Below, piece after piece: positions 27,845 to 37,736 of a stretch of 64,000 bases of DNA (position 1 is its first letter; every line of letters begins with the position of its first letter). Below the pieces are notes generated by a model. It was not told where the DNA came from. It saw only the letters and a list, made by a program, of their open reading frames with translations, and did not search any database. The position numbers and the translations under genes are program-made. The DNA comes from Pelagerythrobacter marensis (GTDB lineage: Bacteria > Pseudomonadota > Alphaproteobacteria > Sphingomonadales > Sphingomonadaceae): positions 435,001 to 499,000 of the forward strand of contig NZ_CP144918.1 in assembly GCF_036700095.1 (NCBI RefSeq), read 5' to 3'.

Positions 27845-28576
27845 ATGGTGCCATTGTTCGAAGAAATTGCCTTCCGCCAGACTGCCATCGGCGAGCTGTC
27901 CCTGCGTCGCAGGCGCTTGACCGCGGACGGTGCCGACATCTGGGAAATCAAGCTGAACGACGGTTACCTGATGTCGAGCCGGTTCGTCGCAGGCGAAATT
28001 GCGCTGGCCGAGCTGGCATTGGCGCAAACCCGGGGCGATCGGCTGGATGTGGTCGTCGGCGGGCTGGGTCTCGGCTACACAGCCGCAGCGGCGCTGCGCG
28101 ATCCGCGGGTTGCCGAACTGACCGTGATCGAACTGATCCCGGAAGTGATCGAATGGCACCGCGACCGGCTCCTGCCCTTGGGAGAGGCGGTGGCCGGCGA
28201 TCCCCGCTGCCGGCTGCTGGACGGCGATTTTTTCGACATGGCGGTGAACGCCGCGGGTTTCGTACCGGCCGATCCCGCGCGACGGCACGATGCGATCCTC
28301 ATCGATATCGATCATTCGACAACCCATTTCATCGATTCGGGCAGCGCCGGTTTCTACCGTGCGGAAGCGATAGCCGCGCTCGCGCAGCGCCTCGTGCCCG
28401 GCGGCATATTCGCCTTGTGGTCGACGGACCCGGAGGATGCCGCCTTCGTCGATGCCATGCGGCACAGCCTTGAAAACGTGCACGTCGAGCGCGTCGAGTT
28501 CGAGACGCCTTATCGCGACGAGCCAGCCTTCAATCTCGTCTATCTCGGGCGCAAGGGTCGAACCGCGGCGCGCTGA
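27845..28576 (+). CDS. spermidine-synthase-like class I methyltransferase-fold protein
   Basis: 243 aa. A Rossmann core with VVVGGLGLGYTAAAAL, an acidic VIELIPEVIEWH and AILIDIDHST matches spermidine-synthase-like proteins. The polyamine-binding gatekeeper region is not clearly conserved, so aminopropyl transfer is doubtful. Related proteins are annotated as spermidine synthase or SAM methyltransferase. ATG at 27845; stands alone, convergent with malic enzyme. Confidence 0.7.
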   Translation: MVPLFEEIAFRQTAIGELSLRRRRLTADGADIWEIKLNDGYLMSSRFVAGEIALAELALAQTRGDRLDVVVGGLGLGYTAAAALRDPRVAELTVIELIPEVIEWHRDRLLPLGEAVAGDPRCRLLDGDFFDMAVNAAGFVPADPARRHDAILIDIDHSTTHFIDSGSAGFYRAEAIAALAQRLVPGGIFALWSTDPEDAAFVDAMRHSLENVHVERVEFETPYRDEPAFNLVYLGRKGRTAAR

Positions 28577-28656
28577 GCGATCTCCGGGCCCTCGGGAATC
28601 TCTCGGGGCCCAAACTCTTCCGACCGTGCGACGGCGCCCCCCGGCCGGCCCGGCGG

Positions 28657-30921
28657 TCAGCCCACCACGCCGGCCGCCGCGAGCACGGCCAGGGTCAGCA
28701 CGTCGGGCGCGATCGCGGTCATCGGGGCGATCTGAACCGGCTTTTCCATACCGATCAGCATCGGGCCGATCGTCGCATCGCCGGCGATTTCACGCAGGAG
28801 CTTGGCCGACAGGTTGGCCGATTGCAGGCCGGGCATGATCAGCACGTTGGCCGGCCCCGAAAGGCGGCTGAAAGGATAGAGTTCCATCACCTTGGGATTG
28901 AGCGCCGCGTCGGGCGCCATTTCGCCTTCGTATTCGAAGCCGGGCTTTTCCGCGTCGAGGATCGCGACCGCATCGCGGATATTGCCCAGCCATTGCCCCG
29001 GCGGGTTGCCGAACGTGGAATAGGACAGGAAGGCCACGCGCGGCTCGTGCCCCATGCGCCGGGCGACCGCCGCCGTCTCGCGCGCGATATGGGCCAGTTC
29101 CTCGGCCGTCGGCCGCTCGTTGATCGTCGTATCGGCCAGGAAGGTCGTGTGGTTCTTGCCGATCATCATGTGGATGCCGAAGGGCACCTGCCCCGGCTTG
29201 GGATCGAGCACGAGGTTCACCTCGCGCGCGGTTTGCGAGAAAGTCCGCGTCAGCCCCGAAATCATCGCGTCGCCGTGACCCAGCGCAACCAGCAGCGCGG
29301 CGAACACGTTGCGTTCCTGGTTGACCAGGCGGCGCACGTCGCGCTCCGTCCGCCCCTTGCGCTGCAGCCGCTGGTAGAGGAAATCGACCATCTGCGGGAC
29401 GAATTCGGAATCGGCGGAGTTCTGGATTTCCCATTCGTCGGGATCGTCCACTGCCAGCTCGACCAGCCGTTCACGCACTTTCTCGGTCCGGCCGACGAGC
29501 ACCGGCGTGCCGTAGCCGAAATCGCGGAACTGGATGGCCGCGCGCAGGACGACATCCTCTTCCGCTTCGGCGAAAACCACTCGCTTGGGGTTGTTGCGCG
29601 CCACCTCGTAAGTGTTGGTCAGGGCGGCCGTGGTCGGGTTGAGCCGCGCCTTCAGCGACAGGCGATAGGCGTCCATGTCGGCAATCGGCGCCAGCGCGAC
29701 GCCGGTGTCCATCGCCGCCTGCGCCACGGCGGAGGAGACCACTTCCATCAGCCGCGGATCGAACGGGGCGGGAATGATGTAGTCGGTGCCGAACGCGTGG
29801 CTCTTGCCATAGGCCGCGGCGACCTCGTCCGGCACGCGTTCGCGCGCCAGTTCGGCAATCGCGCGCGCGGCGGCGATCTTCATCTCCTCGTTGATCGCGG
29901 TCGCCTGCACGTCGAGCGCGCCGCGGAAGATGAAGGGGAAGCCGAGCACGTTGTTGACCTGGTTGGGAAAATCGCTGCGTCCGGTAGCGATGATCGCGTC
30001 GGGGCGCACGGCCTTCGCGTCGTCGGGCATGATCTCGGGCACCGGGTTCGCCATCGCGAAAATGATCGGCTGGTCCGCCATCTTCGCGACCCATTCGGGC
30101 TTGAGCGCACCGGCCGCGGAAAGGCCCAGGAAGATGTCGGCCCCTTCCAGCGCCTCCTCCAGGCTGCGCGCATCGGTGTCGATGGCATGTGCGCTTTTCC
30201 ACTGGTCCATCGAATCGGTCCGGCCGCGATAGATCGGGCCCGACCTGTCGCACACGGTCACCTGGTCGTGCGGCACGCCCATCGCCTTGATCAGCGCGGT
30301 GCAGGCCAGCGCGGAGGCGCCCGCGCCGTTCACCACCATGCGCACGTCTTTCAGCGTGCGGCCGGTCAGGTGGCAGGCGTTGATCAGCCCCGCCGCGGCG
30401 ATGATCGCGGTGCCGTGCTGATCGTCGTGCATGACCGGGATGTTCATCCGCTCGCGCAGGGCCTGCTCGATGATGAAGCATTCGGGCGCCTTGATATCCT
30501 CAAGGTTGATGCCGCCGAACGTCGGCTCCATCAGCGCGACCGCCTCGATGAACTTCTCCGGATCTTCGGTGTCGAGTTCGATGTCGATCGAATCGACGTC
30601 GGCGAAGCGCTTGAACAGCACCGCCTTGCCTTCCATGACCGGCTTGGAAGCGAGTGCGCCGAGATTGCCGAGGCCCAGGATCGCCGTGCCGTTGGAAATT
30701 ACGGCGACGAGGTTGGACCGCGCGGTGTAGCGCGCGGCATTGGCCGGGTCTTCGGCAATCGCCTCCACCGGCGCCGCGACCCCGGGCGAATAGGCCAGGC
30801 TGAGGTCGCGCTGAGTCGCCATAGGCTTGGAGGCGACGATCTCGATCTTACCGGGGCGAATCGTCTCGTGGTAGAACAGCGCCTCGCGCGCGGTGAAGCT
30901 CGCCTGTTTTTCCTCGGCCAA
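28657..30921 (-). CDS. maeB: NADP-dependent malic enzyme with phosphotransacetylase-like domain
   Basis: 754 aa. N-terminal malic enzyme and NAD(P)-binding domains (residues ~1-425: SLAYSPGVAAPV, VMHDDQHGTAII, MVVNGAGASALACTALI), followed by a PTA/PTB domain (~430-750: FAEAEEDVVLRAA, ALGHGDAMISGLTR). It decarboxylates malate to pyruvate with NADP; the second domain is regulatory in characterised homologues. The start codon is a TTG at 30921 behind AGGAGACGACAAC. Divergent from mutS. Confidence 0.94.
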   Translation of the reverse strand: MAEEKQASFTAREALFYHETIRPGKIEIVASKPMATQRDLSLAYSPGVAAPVEAIAEDPANAARYTARSNLVAVISNGTAILGLGNLGALASKPVMEGKAVLFKRFADVDSIDIELDTEDPEKFIEAVALMEPTFGGINLEDIKAPECFIIEQALRERMNIPVMHDDQHGTAIIAAAGLINACHLTGRTLKDVRMVVNGAGASALACTALIKAMGVPHDQVTVCDRSGPIYRGRTDSMDQWKSAHAIDTDARSLEEALEGADIFLGLSAAGALKPEWVAKMADQPIIFAMANPVPEIMPDDAKAVRPDAIIATGRSDFPNQVNNVLGFPFIFRGALDVQATAINEEMKIAAARAIAELARERVPDEVAAAYGKSHAFGTDYIIPAPFDPRLMEVVSSAVAQAAMDTGVALAPIADMDAYRLSLKARLNPTTAALTNTYEVARNNPKRVVFAEAEEDVVLRAAIQFRDFGYGTPVLVGRTEKVRERLVELAVDDPDEWEIQNSADSEFVPQMVDFLYQRLQRKGRTERDVRRLVNQERNVFAALLVALGHGDAMISGLTRTFSQTAREVNLVLDPKPGQVPFGIHMMIGKNHTTFLADTTINERPTAEELAHIARETAAVARRMGHEPRVAFLSYSTFGNPPGQWLGNIRDAVAILDAEKPGFEYEGEMAPDAALNPKVMELYPFSRLSGPANVLIMPGLQSANLSAKLLREIAGDATIGPMLIGMEKPVQIAPMTAIAPDVLTLAVLAAAGVVG

Positions 30922-31080
30922 GTTGTCGTCTCCTGATCTGCGGCTCGGTAGTGGGGCGCGGGAGGCCCGGGGTCGAAGCCCGATTTGCGGCCCTAAACCA
31001 CACTAGGCGCGCGAGCGGTAGGGGAAAGGCGCGGGGCCCGCTCTTTCCGAATCGCCATAGCGGGGGCTAGGCCCGAGACG

Positions 31081-33717
31081 ATGGCGGGCAAGAGCACCCC
31101 GATGATGGACCAGTACCACGCGCTGAAGCGCGAGGCGGGCGATTGCCTGCTGTTCTATCGCATGGGCGACTTCTTCGAGCTGTTTTTCGACGACGCGCGC
31201 ACCGCGGCCGGCGTGCTCGACATCGCGCTGACCACGCGCGGGGAGCATGGGGGGGAACCGGTGCCGATGTGCGGGGTGCCGGTCCATTCGGCGGAAAGCT
31301 ATCTCGCCCGCCTGATCCGCGCGGGATGCCGGGTCGCCATCGCCGAGCAGGTCGAAACCCCGGAAGAAGCGAAAGAGCGCGCCCGGCGCGAAGGCTCGCC
31401 CGTGTCGAAAGCGCTGGTGAAACGCGACATCGTGCGTTTCGTCACCGCCGGGACGCTGACCGAAGAGGCGCTGCTCGAACCGCGCCGCGCCAACGTGCTG
31501 GCGGCGGTCTGCGACCTGCGCGGGACGGCGGGCATTGCCGCGGTCGACATCTCGACCGGGCGCATGGCGCTGGAAGAATGCGCACCCGAACGGCTGGGCG
31601 CGGCGATCGCGCGCCTGGGGCCGAGCGAGATCGTGATCCCGGAGGACTGGCCCGCCGAATGGGGCGAACGCCCGGCCGAAGCGATCGAACGCGCGCGCGG
31701 CGATTTCGCCAGCGACGCAGGGCAGCAACGGCTGCAGACCATTCACGGCGTCGCCACGCTCGACGGGTTCGGCGCTTTCACCCGGCCTATGCTGGCCGCG
31801 GCGGGGGGGCTGATCGCCTATCTCGACCACGCCGGCCGGGGCAAACTGCCCCTGCTGCTCCCACCGGAGGTGCGCGCGGGCGAGGCCACCCTGGCGATGG
31901 ACGAGGCGACCCGGGCGAGCCTGGAAATCGTCCGCTCGCAGCAGGGCGGGCGCGAGGGCAGCCTGCTGGCGGCGGTCGATCGCTGCGCCACCGGCGCCGG
32001 CGCGCGGCAACTGGCGGAAGACCTGTCGGCGCCGCTCACCGACGGCCGCGCGATCGAGGCGCGGCTGGCGCTGGTCGGCTGGCTCCATGCCGATCCCCTG
32101 CTGCGCGCCGAGCTGCGCGAAGTGCTGCGCGCCCTGCCCGATATCGGGCGCGCGCTCGGGCGGATCGTCGCCGGGCGCGGCTCTCCGCGCGACCTGGGGC
32201 AAGTGCGCGACGGCCTGGCCGAGGCGCGGCGGATCCGCGAACACCTGCAGGCGCGGCCCGACCGCCCGGCCCTGCTCGACACACTGTTGCCGCAGCTGGG
32301 CGGACACGGCGCGCTGGTCGATCTGCTCCAGCGCGCGCTGGTCCCCGCACCGCCGACCGAGCGGCAGAATGGCGGCTTCATCGCCGAAGGCTACGACGCC
32401 GGGCTCGACGAATTGCGGCAGACCTCCGGCAATGCGCGCCGGGCCATTGCCGCGATGGAAAGCCGCTATCGCGAAGAGACCGGAATCGCCGCGCTCAAGA
32501 TCAGGCATAACGGCGTGCTCGGCTATTTCATCGAAGTGCCGAGCAAGCACGCCGACGCGCTGATGGCGCCCGACAGCGGCTTTACCCACCGCCAGACGAT
32601 GGCCGGCGCGGTGCGGTTCAATTCGCTGGGCCTGCACGAGGAAGCCGCGCGTATTGCCGAGGCGGGCGGCCACGCACTCGCCGCGGAAGAGGCGCATTTC
32701 GAGGAGCTGACCGGCGCGGTGGCGGAACGGCGCGAGGCGATTGCGCAGACCGCCGCGGCTCTGGCGCGGCTCGACGTCGCGGCCGGCAATGCCGAACGCG
32801 CGGCGGAAGGCGACTGGTGCCGGCCCGAGATCGTGGAGGATCGCTGCCTCGAAATCGCCGGCGGGCGCCATCCGGTGGTGGAGGCCGCGCTGGCGAAGGC
32901 GGATCAGCGGTTCGTCGCCAACGACTGCCGGCTCGACGACGACGACCGGCTGTGGCTGATCGGCGGCCCCAATATGGGCGGCAAGTCGACCTTCCTGCGG
33001 CAGAACGCGCTGATCGTGCTGCTGGCCCAGGCCGGCTGTTTCGTGCCCGCTGCAAGCGCGCGGATCGGCCTGGTGGACCGGCTGTTCAGCCGCGTGGGCG
33101 CATCGGACAACCTGGCACGCGGGCGGTCGACTTTCATGGTCGAGATGGTCGAAACCGCAGCAATCCTGGCGCAGGCGACCGAACGCAGTTTCGTGATCCT
33201 CGACGAAGTCGGGCGCGGGACCTCCACTTACGACGGCCTCGCCCTCGCCTGGGCGGTGGTGGAGGCGGTCCACGAGACGTTGCGCTGCCGGTGCCTGTTC
33301 GCCACCCATTATCACGAGCTGGCGCGCCTTGCCGAAACCTGCGAGGCGCTGAGCCTCCATCACGTCCGCGCGCGCGAGTGGAAGGGCGATCTCGTGCTGC
33401 TGCACGAACTGGCGCAAGGGCCCGCCGATCGCAGCTACGGCCTCGCGGTGGCGCGCCTCGCGGGGGTGCCGGACGGGGTGGTCGCCCGCGCGCGCTCGGT
33501 GCTGGAGCGGCTGGAGAAAGGCCGCGCCGAGACCGGCGGCCTTGCCGCGGGGCTGGGCGATCTGCCGTTGTTCGCAGCGGCGAGCGCGGTGGAGGAGGAG
33601 CGCCGCGACACGCTGCGCGAGCAGCTCCAGACGCTCGACATCGACGCGCTTTCCCCGCGCGAGGCGCTCGACACGCTCTATCGCCTCAAGCACGAGGCCG
33701 CATCCACCAAGCCTTAA
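31081..33717 (+). CDS. mutS: DNA mismatch repair protein MutS
   Basis: 878 aa. The N-terminal mismatch-recognition F-x-E region (MGDFFELFFDDA) is at about residues 29-40; ABC ATPase motifs GPNMGGKSTFLRQN (Walker A), the DEVGRGTSTYDGLALAWAV block and FATHYHEL are intact. Full length for bacterial MutS. ATG at 31081, divergent from the malic enzyme gene; mutL is not in the window. Confidence 0.97.
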   Translation: MAGKSTPMMDQYHALKREAGDCLLFYRMGDFFELFFDDARTAAGVLDIALTTRGEHGGEPVPMCGVPVHSAESYLARLIRAGCRVAIAEQVETPEEAKERARREGSPVSKALVKRDIVRFVTAGTLTEEALLEPRRANVLAAVCDLRGTAGIAAVDISTGRMALEECAPERLGAAIARLGPSEIVIPEDWPAEWGERPAEAIERARGDFASDAGQQRLQTIHGVATLDGFGAFTRPMLAAAGGLIAYLDHAGRGKLPLLLPPEVRAGEATLAMDEATRASLEIVRSQQGGREGSLLAAVDRCATGAGARQLAEDLSAPLTDGRAIEARLALVGWLHADPLLRAELREVLRALPDIGRALGRIVAGRGSPRDLGQVRDGLAEARRIREHLQARPDRPALLDTLLPQLGGHGALVDLLQRALVPAPPTERQNGGFIAEGYDAGLDELRQTSGNARRAIAAMESRYREETGIAALKIRHNGVLGYFIEVPSKHADALMAPDSGFTHRQTMAGAVRFNSLGLHEEAARIAEAGGHALAAEEAHFEELTGAVAERREAIAQTAAALARLDVAAGNAERAAEGDWCRPEIVEDRCLEIAGGRHPVVEAALAKADQRFVANDCRLDDDDRLWLIGGPNMGGKSTFLRQNALIVLLAQAGCFVPAASARIGLVDRLFSRVGASDNLARGRSTFMVEMVETAAILAQATERSFVILDEVGRGTSTYDGLALAWAVVEAVHETLRCRCLFATHYHELARLAETCEALSLHHVRAREWKGDLVLLHELAQGPADRSYGLAVARLAGVPDGVVARARSVLERLEKGRAETGGLAAGLGDLPLFAAASAVEEERRDTLREQLQTLDIDALSPREALDTLYRLKHEAASTKP

Positions 33718-33742
33718 GCTTTCGCGCCTAGTGTCGCGCATC

Positions 33743-34168
33743 ATGAACGCCAATCCGTTCACCAACAAGTGGGCAGCGATCGCGCTCGCCCTGCTCGTCA
33801 TCATCGCGGCGATCGCGCTTGTCGGCGACGAAGAGGGAGAGGGCGTGCTGAGCCGCCTGACCGAACGCGCCGCGGATCAGCGCGCACGAGCAGGCGACAG
33901 GCCAGTCCCCGCCGCCGAGCTGGCACCGCCGCCCGGCCTCGTTTCGCGCCCGCCCGCCGCGCCCGTGCCGAGCTTCGACGAAAACCCGGACAACGGCTTC
34001 GACGACGCGATCGAATTCTTCCCCGATGATGCGCTCGTCGACGATGCCGAAGGCTTCGATTCGCCCCCCATGATCGTCCACGAGCGGGAGCCGGACGGCG
34101 GGGCCGTGTTTGAAGCGGAAGGAGAAACGGCTATCGTCGTGCCGAATGACGGAGGAGAAGGACTCTAA
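33743..34168 (+). CDS. single-pass membrane protein with acidic tail, unknown function
   Basis: 141 aa. Starts MNANPFTNKW at 33743, 25 bp after mutS, with one membrane segment (WAAIALALLVIIAAIALV, ~10-28), then a Pro/Ala-rich stretch and an acidic C-terminal half. I do not recognise a family. It overlaps the DUF202 gene by about 23 nt, so the two are probably expressed together. Confidence 0.6.
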   Translation: MNANPFTNKWAAIALALLVIIAAIALVGDEEGEGVLSRLTERAADQRARAGDRPVPAAELAPPPGLVSRPPAAPVPSFDENPDNGFDDAIEFFPDDALVDDAEGFDSPPMIVHEREPDGGAVFEAEGETAIVVPNDGGEGL

Positions 34169-34547
34169 CGATCTTGCGGCCGAACGGACCCGCTTCGCCG
34201 AGGACCGCAATATCATGGCGACCGAGCGAACTTTCGCCGGGTGGATTCGCACGGCCTTCGCCGCGATCGGCATAGGCCTGGCGTTCCGCGTCCTGTTCGG
34301 GGAATTCGAACCGCCATGGCTCGCGAAAGCGATCGCGACGCTGTTCATCGCGGCCGGGGGCGTGCTGGCCCTTTCCGCCCAGCGCCGCGCCAGTCGAACG
34401 CTTGCGCGCCTCGATTCGCACGAGTTCGAGCGCGCCACCATCCCCGATTTCCGGTTGCTCGCCTATGCCGTCGTCCTGGGCGCGGCGATCCTGATCGCCG
34501 GGCTGTGGGTGCTCAACGACGGCAGTCTCGCGAAGACGGATGGCTGA
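34146..34547 (+). CDS. DUF202 (YidH-like) membrane protein
   Basis: 133 aa from the ATG at 34146. The DUF202 signature LAAERTRFAEDRNIMATERTFAGWIRTAFAAIGIG is followed by three membrane segments. Function of the family is unknown. It overlaps the end of the preceding acidic membrane protein; a TTG 36 bases further upstream is less likely. Confidence 0.83.
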   Translation: MTEEKDSNDLAAERTRFAEDRNIMATERTFAGWIRTAFAAIGIGLAFRVLFGEFEPPWLAKAIATLFIAAGGVLALSAQRRASRTLARLDSHEFERATIPDFRLLAYAVVLGAAILIAGLWVLNDGSLAKTDG

Positions 34548-34565
34548 GGGTCGCTTTCGTTGCGA

Positions 34566-34904
34566 TCAGGTTCCGTCGCCGCGAAGCCCATCGGGCTTGC
34601 GCGGCTTGCCGTACTTGTCGACGTTGTCGTCGTGATTGGGTTCGCCGCGATAGGCGCCCATATCGATCCGGCCCGAGCTTTCCATGTCGCGCATCCGGTC
34701 GACCACGTCCTGCGTCGAATCGTTCATCAGATCGCTGGAATTGTCGTCCTTTTCGCTCTCGGTCGGACTGACGCCGGCCGGCTCGCGCGCGTCCTCCGCG
34801 ATCTCCTGCGCCTGGGCGCGGTGATCGTCCTGCTCGTCGTTATGCATTTCGGGCGCCAGGTCGCGCTGGCGCTCTTCCTGGCTCTTCACCGGTTTGTCGG
34901 TCAT
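34566..34904 (-). CDS. small hydrophilic acidic protein, unknown function
   Basis: 112 aa, very rich in Asp, Glu, Asn and Gln with no hydrophobic segment (MTDKPVKSQEERQRDLAPEM..., DLMNDSTQDVVDRMRDMES). The ATG at 34904 follows GAAGGAGAATTCGC. Composition suggests an intrinsically disordered or stress-related protein; no family recognised. A longer frame reaching 35855 is an artefact across the HBDH gene. Confidence 0.6.
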   Translation of the reverse strand: MTDKPVKSQEERQRDLAPEMHNDEQDDHRAQAQEIAEDAREPAGVSPTESEKDDNSSDLMNDSTQDVVDRMRDMESSGRIDMGAYRGEPNHDDNVDKYGKPRKPDGLRGDGT

Positions 34905-34957
34905 GCGAATTCTCCTTCGCAGGGCCAACGGACGGCGGGCGGCGCGCGTTCCGCGGT

Positions 34958-35827
34958 TCAGCGCGTCGGGACCGGCTCCTCGCCCGAATAGTCGTAGAAC
35001 CCGCGCCCCGTCTTGCGGCCATACCAGCCCGCCTCGACATATTTCACCAGCAGGGGTGCCGGGCGATATCGGGGATCGCCGGTCGTGCCGTGGAGCACCT
35101 TGATGATTTCCAGGCAGGTATCCAGCCCGACGAAGTCGGCCAGCTGCAGCGGCCCCATCGGATGGTTCAGGCCAAGGCGGCACCCCTTTTCGATATCCGC
35201 GACATTCGCCGTGCCCTGGCCCAGGACGCAGATCGCCTCGTTGATCATCGGCAGCAGGATCCGGTTGACGACGAAGCCGGGCTCGTCCTGGCTCAGCACG
35301 ACTTCCTTGCCCAGACTTTCGGCAAAGGCGCGCATACGCGCGGTCGTCTCGTCCGATGTGGCGAGGCCGGGGATGACCTCGATCAGGCCCATCACCGGCA
35401 CCGGGTTGAAGAAATGCAGCCCGATGAAGCGCGCCGGATCGGGCGCCCAGTTGGCCATGCGGGTGATCGGGATGGAGCTGGTGTTGCTGGCGAGGATGGC
35501 TTCGCTGCCCAGCACTTCGCCCGCGGCTTCGAAGATCGAGCGCTTGATGTCTTCGCGTTCGGTCGCAGCCTCGATAATCAGGTCGGCGTCGGCCATCGCG
35601 TCGTAGCCGGCGACCGGGGCGATCCGCGCCAGCGCGGCCTCGGCATCGGCGGCCTCGACCTTGCCCTTGTCGACCAGCCGGGCCAGCGCGCGCCCGATCC
35701 CCGCTTTCGCCTTTTCCGCAAGGCTCAGCTCCACGTCGGCGAGCAGGACATCGATCCCGTGCCCGGCCACGGTCTGCGCGATTCCCGAGCCCATCTGGCC
35801 CGCCCCGACGATCGCCACCTTTTGCAT
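34958..35827 (-). CDS. 3-hydroxybutyryl-CoA dehydrogenase
   Basis: 289 aa. N-terminal NAD-binding [15 protein letters not shown], then the HCDH signature around [19 protein letters not shown] and [11 protein letters not shown], and the C-terminal DFVGLDT segment. Oxidises 3-hydroxybutyryl-CoA to acetoacetyl-CoA, feeding or reversing butyrate/PHB-type metabolism. ATG at 35827 with AAGGA nine bases upstream is preferred over GTG at 35833. Confidence 0.94.
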   Translation of the reverse strand: MQKVAIVGAGQMGSGIAQTVAGHGIDVLLADVELSLAEKAKAGIGRALARLVDKGKVEAADAEAALARIAPVAGYDAMADADLIIEAATEREDIKRSIFEAAGEVLGSEAILASNTSSIPITRMANWAPDPARFIGLHFFNPVPVMGLIEVIPGLATSDETTARMRAFAESLGKEVVLSQDEPGFVVNRILLPMINEAICVLGQGTANVADIEKGCRLGLNHPMGPLQLADFVGLDTCLEIIKVLHGTTGDPRYRPAPLLVKYVEAGWYGRKTGRGFYDYSGEEPVPTR

Positions 35828-35921
35828 TTGCACACGTCCTTCGCAGTTGCAGCACGGGCGCCTCGTAACCTCTGGCGTCAGCCCTGGCTAGAGCCGCCCG
35901 CCCGGCCCGGCACCGCGAAGG

Positions 35922-36491
35922 TCAGCGATTGGCGCCGGGGGCCCATTTCACGTCGCGCGCGCCGTTGTCGTTGAGCACGCGCGCGAGCACGAAGAGATGG
36001 TCCGACAGGCGGTTGATATAGGCCAGCGCAGCCGGATTGACCGGCTCGCTTTTGGCCAGGGCGGTCATCGCCCGCTCCGCCTCGCGCACCGCCGCGCGCG
36101 CGACATGGACGCGCGCCGCCGCCTCGCCGCCGCCCGGCAGGACGAAGCTCCTGAGCGGCTCGAGCGTCTCGTTGTGCCGGTCGATCTCGCGCTCGAGCCA
36201 CTCGACCTGTGCCGGCACGACGCGCAGCACCATGTCCGACGGTTCGAAATCCTCGCCCGGCGTGGCGAGATCGGCGCCGAGATCGAACAGGTCGTTCTGG
36301 ATGCGATAGATCGCTTCGGCATGGGGCCCGCCGGCGAGCGCCGCGGCAGCCAGGCCGAGCGCGCTGTTGGCCGCGTCCACCCGGCCGATCGCGGCGATGC
36401 GCGGCGAATGCTTGGCCGTGCGCGAACCGTCGACGAGGCCGGTCGTGCCGTCGTCGCCGGTGCGGGTATAGATCCTGTTGAGCTTGACCAT
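35922..36491 (-). CDS. cob(I)yrinic acid a,c-diamide adenosyltransferase (PduO type)
   Basis: 189-aa ATP:cob(I)alamin adenosyltransferase. Signature YTRTGDDGTTGLVDGSR at the N-terminus and the C-terminal AALAYINRLSDHLFVLAR helix are conserved. Makes adenosylcobalamin. Start MVKLNRIYT at 36491. Downstream of a HIG1 gene on the same strand. Confidence 0.93.
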   Translation of the reverse strand: MVKLNRIYTRTGDDGTTGLVDGSRTAKHSPRIAAIGRVDAANSALGLAAAALAGGPHAEAIYRIQNDLFDLGADLATPGEDFEPSDMVLRVVPAQVEWLEREIDRHNETLEPLRSFVLPGGGEAAARVHVARAAVREAERAMTALAKSEPVNPAALAYINRLSDHLFVLARVLNDNGARDVKWAPGANR

Positions 36492-36510
36492 AAGCGCGAA
36501 GGCCCGCGCG

Positions 36511-36741
36511 TCAGTTGGCGATCGCGAGCAGGACCGCCACGACCACGACCGCAAGCGCCTGATACTTGATGCGGGCGAACATCATCTTGTTCTGCATCAG
36601 CTGCATCTCGCTGGCGGTGCCGGTATCCTCGCGCTCCAGGTCCATCTTGGTGCTTTTCAGGAACGCAATGATCCCCCGCACGAGCGAGAACACCACCAGG
36701 GCGACGAGGATCAGGAGGACGATGACGAGAAAAGTGGTCAT
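36511..36741 (-). CDS. HIG1/twin transmembrane protein
   Basis: 76 aa with two membrane segments (TTFLVIVLLILVALVVFSLVRGI and IKYQALAVVVVAVLLAIA) joined by a charged loop containing NKMMFARIKYQ, the HIG1 hallmark. Family members associate with respiratory oxidases. 20 bp upstream of the adenosyltransferase. Confidence 0.87.
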   Translation of the reverse strand: MTTFLVIVLLILVALVVFSLVRGIIAFLKSTKMDLEREDTGTASEMQLMQNKMMFARIKYQALAVVVVAVLLAIAN

Positions 36742-36757
36742 GGCCACGATGTAGGCG

Positions 36758-37657
36758 CTAGCCGAGCGAAATGCCAGCGGGGAAGCGCTGGCGGCGCAAG
36801 GCCGCCGCGATCGCCGCGCCGTCCTCGCCCGCCCGGCGCCGGTCCGCCAGCGAGGGGGAGTGGCGCCGCTTGGCGAGCTTGGTGCCGGTCGCGTCTTCGA
36901 TCAGGAGCGGATGGTGGTGCCACGTCGGCACCGGCAGATCGAGCAATGCCTGGAGCAGGCGGTGCACATGGGTCGCCGCGAACAGGTCGCGCCCGCGGGT
37001 GACCAGCGTCACCCCGTCCGCCGCATCGTCGAGCGTCGCGGCGAGGTGATAGCTGGCCGGCTCGTTCTTACGCACCAGCACGACATCGCCCAGCCGCGCC
37101 GGGTCGACCGCCTGCCGGCCCGCCAGCGCATCGACCCATTCGAGCGGCCCGGTGCGTTCGAGCGCGGCGGCAACGTCCAGCCTCCAGGCGACCGGTGCGC
37201 CCTCGCCCCCCGCGACATCGCGAACCGGCCGGCCCTTGCACGTTCCGGGATAGACCGGCCCTTCCGGCCCCGCGCGCGTCGCGCTGGCGGCAATTTCCGC
37301 CCGGGTGCAGGTGCAGGGATAGAGCAGCCCCTCCGCCCGCAGCCGCGCGGCCGCCGCGGCATAGCTGTCGAGCCGGGCCGACTGGGGCGCGACTTCGCGC
37401 CATTCGAGGCCGAGCCAGGCGAGATCGGCGCGGAATTCCTCCGCCAGCTCCGGCCGGCTGCGCGCGCCGTCGATATCCTCGATCCGCAGCAGGAACCGCC
37501 CCTGCGCCGCCTGTGCGAGGTCGTGCGCGGTAACGGCCGAGAAAGCATGGCCGAGGTGGAGCGAACCGTTCGGACTGGGGGCAAAGCGGGTAGTGACCAG
37601 GGGGCACCTTTGTGACTCGAAAGCCGCGACTCGCGCAAAAAGCTTGTGGATTCGCAT
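36758..37657 (-). CDS. gluQ: glutamyl-Q tRNA(Asp) synthetase
   Basis: 299 aa. A truncated GluRS-like protein that glutamylates queuosine in tRNA-Asp. HIGH-type motif RFAPSPNGSLHLGHAFSA, a zinc site with YPCTCTRAEI and YPGTCKGR, and the KMSKS variant KLAKRRHS are visible. No anticodon-binding domain, as expected. The ATG at 37657 adds ~22 residues before RFAPSPNG; no better start is present. Confidence 0.93.
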   Translation of the reverse strand: MRIHKLFARVAAFESQRCPLVTTRFAPSPNGSLHLGHAFSAVTAHDLAQAAQGRFLLRIEDIDGARSRPELAEEFRADLAWLGLEWREVAPQSARLDSYAAAAARLRAEGLLYPCTCTRAEIAASATRAGPEGPVYPGTCKGRPVRDVAGGEGAPVAWRLDVAAALERTGPLEWVDALAGRQAVDPARLGDVVLVRKNEPASYHLAATLDDAADGVTLVTRGRDLFAATHVHRLLQALLDLPVPTWHHHPLLIEDATGTKLAKRRHSPSLADRRRAGEDGAAIAAALRRQRFPAGISLG

Positions 37658-37736
37658 TGTGTAACAGGCTTGACGCTTTTTGCCGCAAGTGCTCCCATCA
37701 CGGCATAAGGGAGGACACGCGAACGTGTCATGACCA

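Noticed and set aside
34905-35855. Long N-terminal extension of the small acidic protein at 34566-34904
   Set aside because: It is the out-of-frame shadow of the dehydrogenase gene; a good ribosome site marks the start at 34904.
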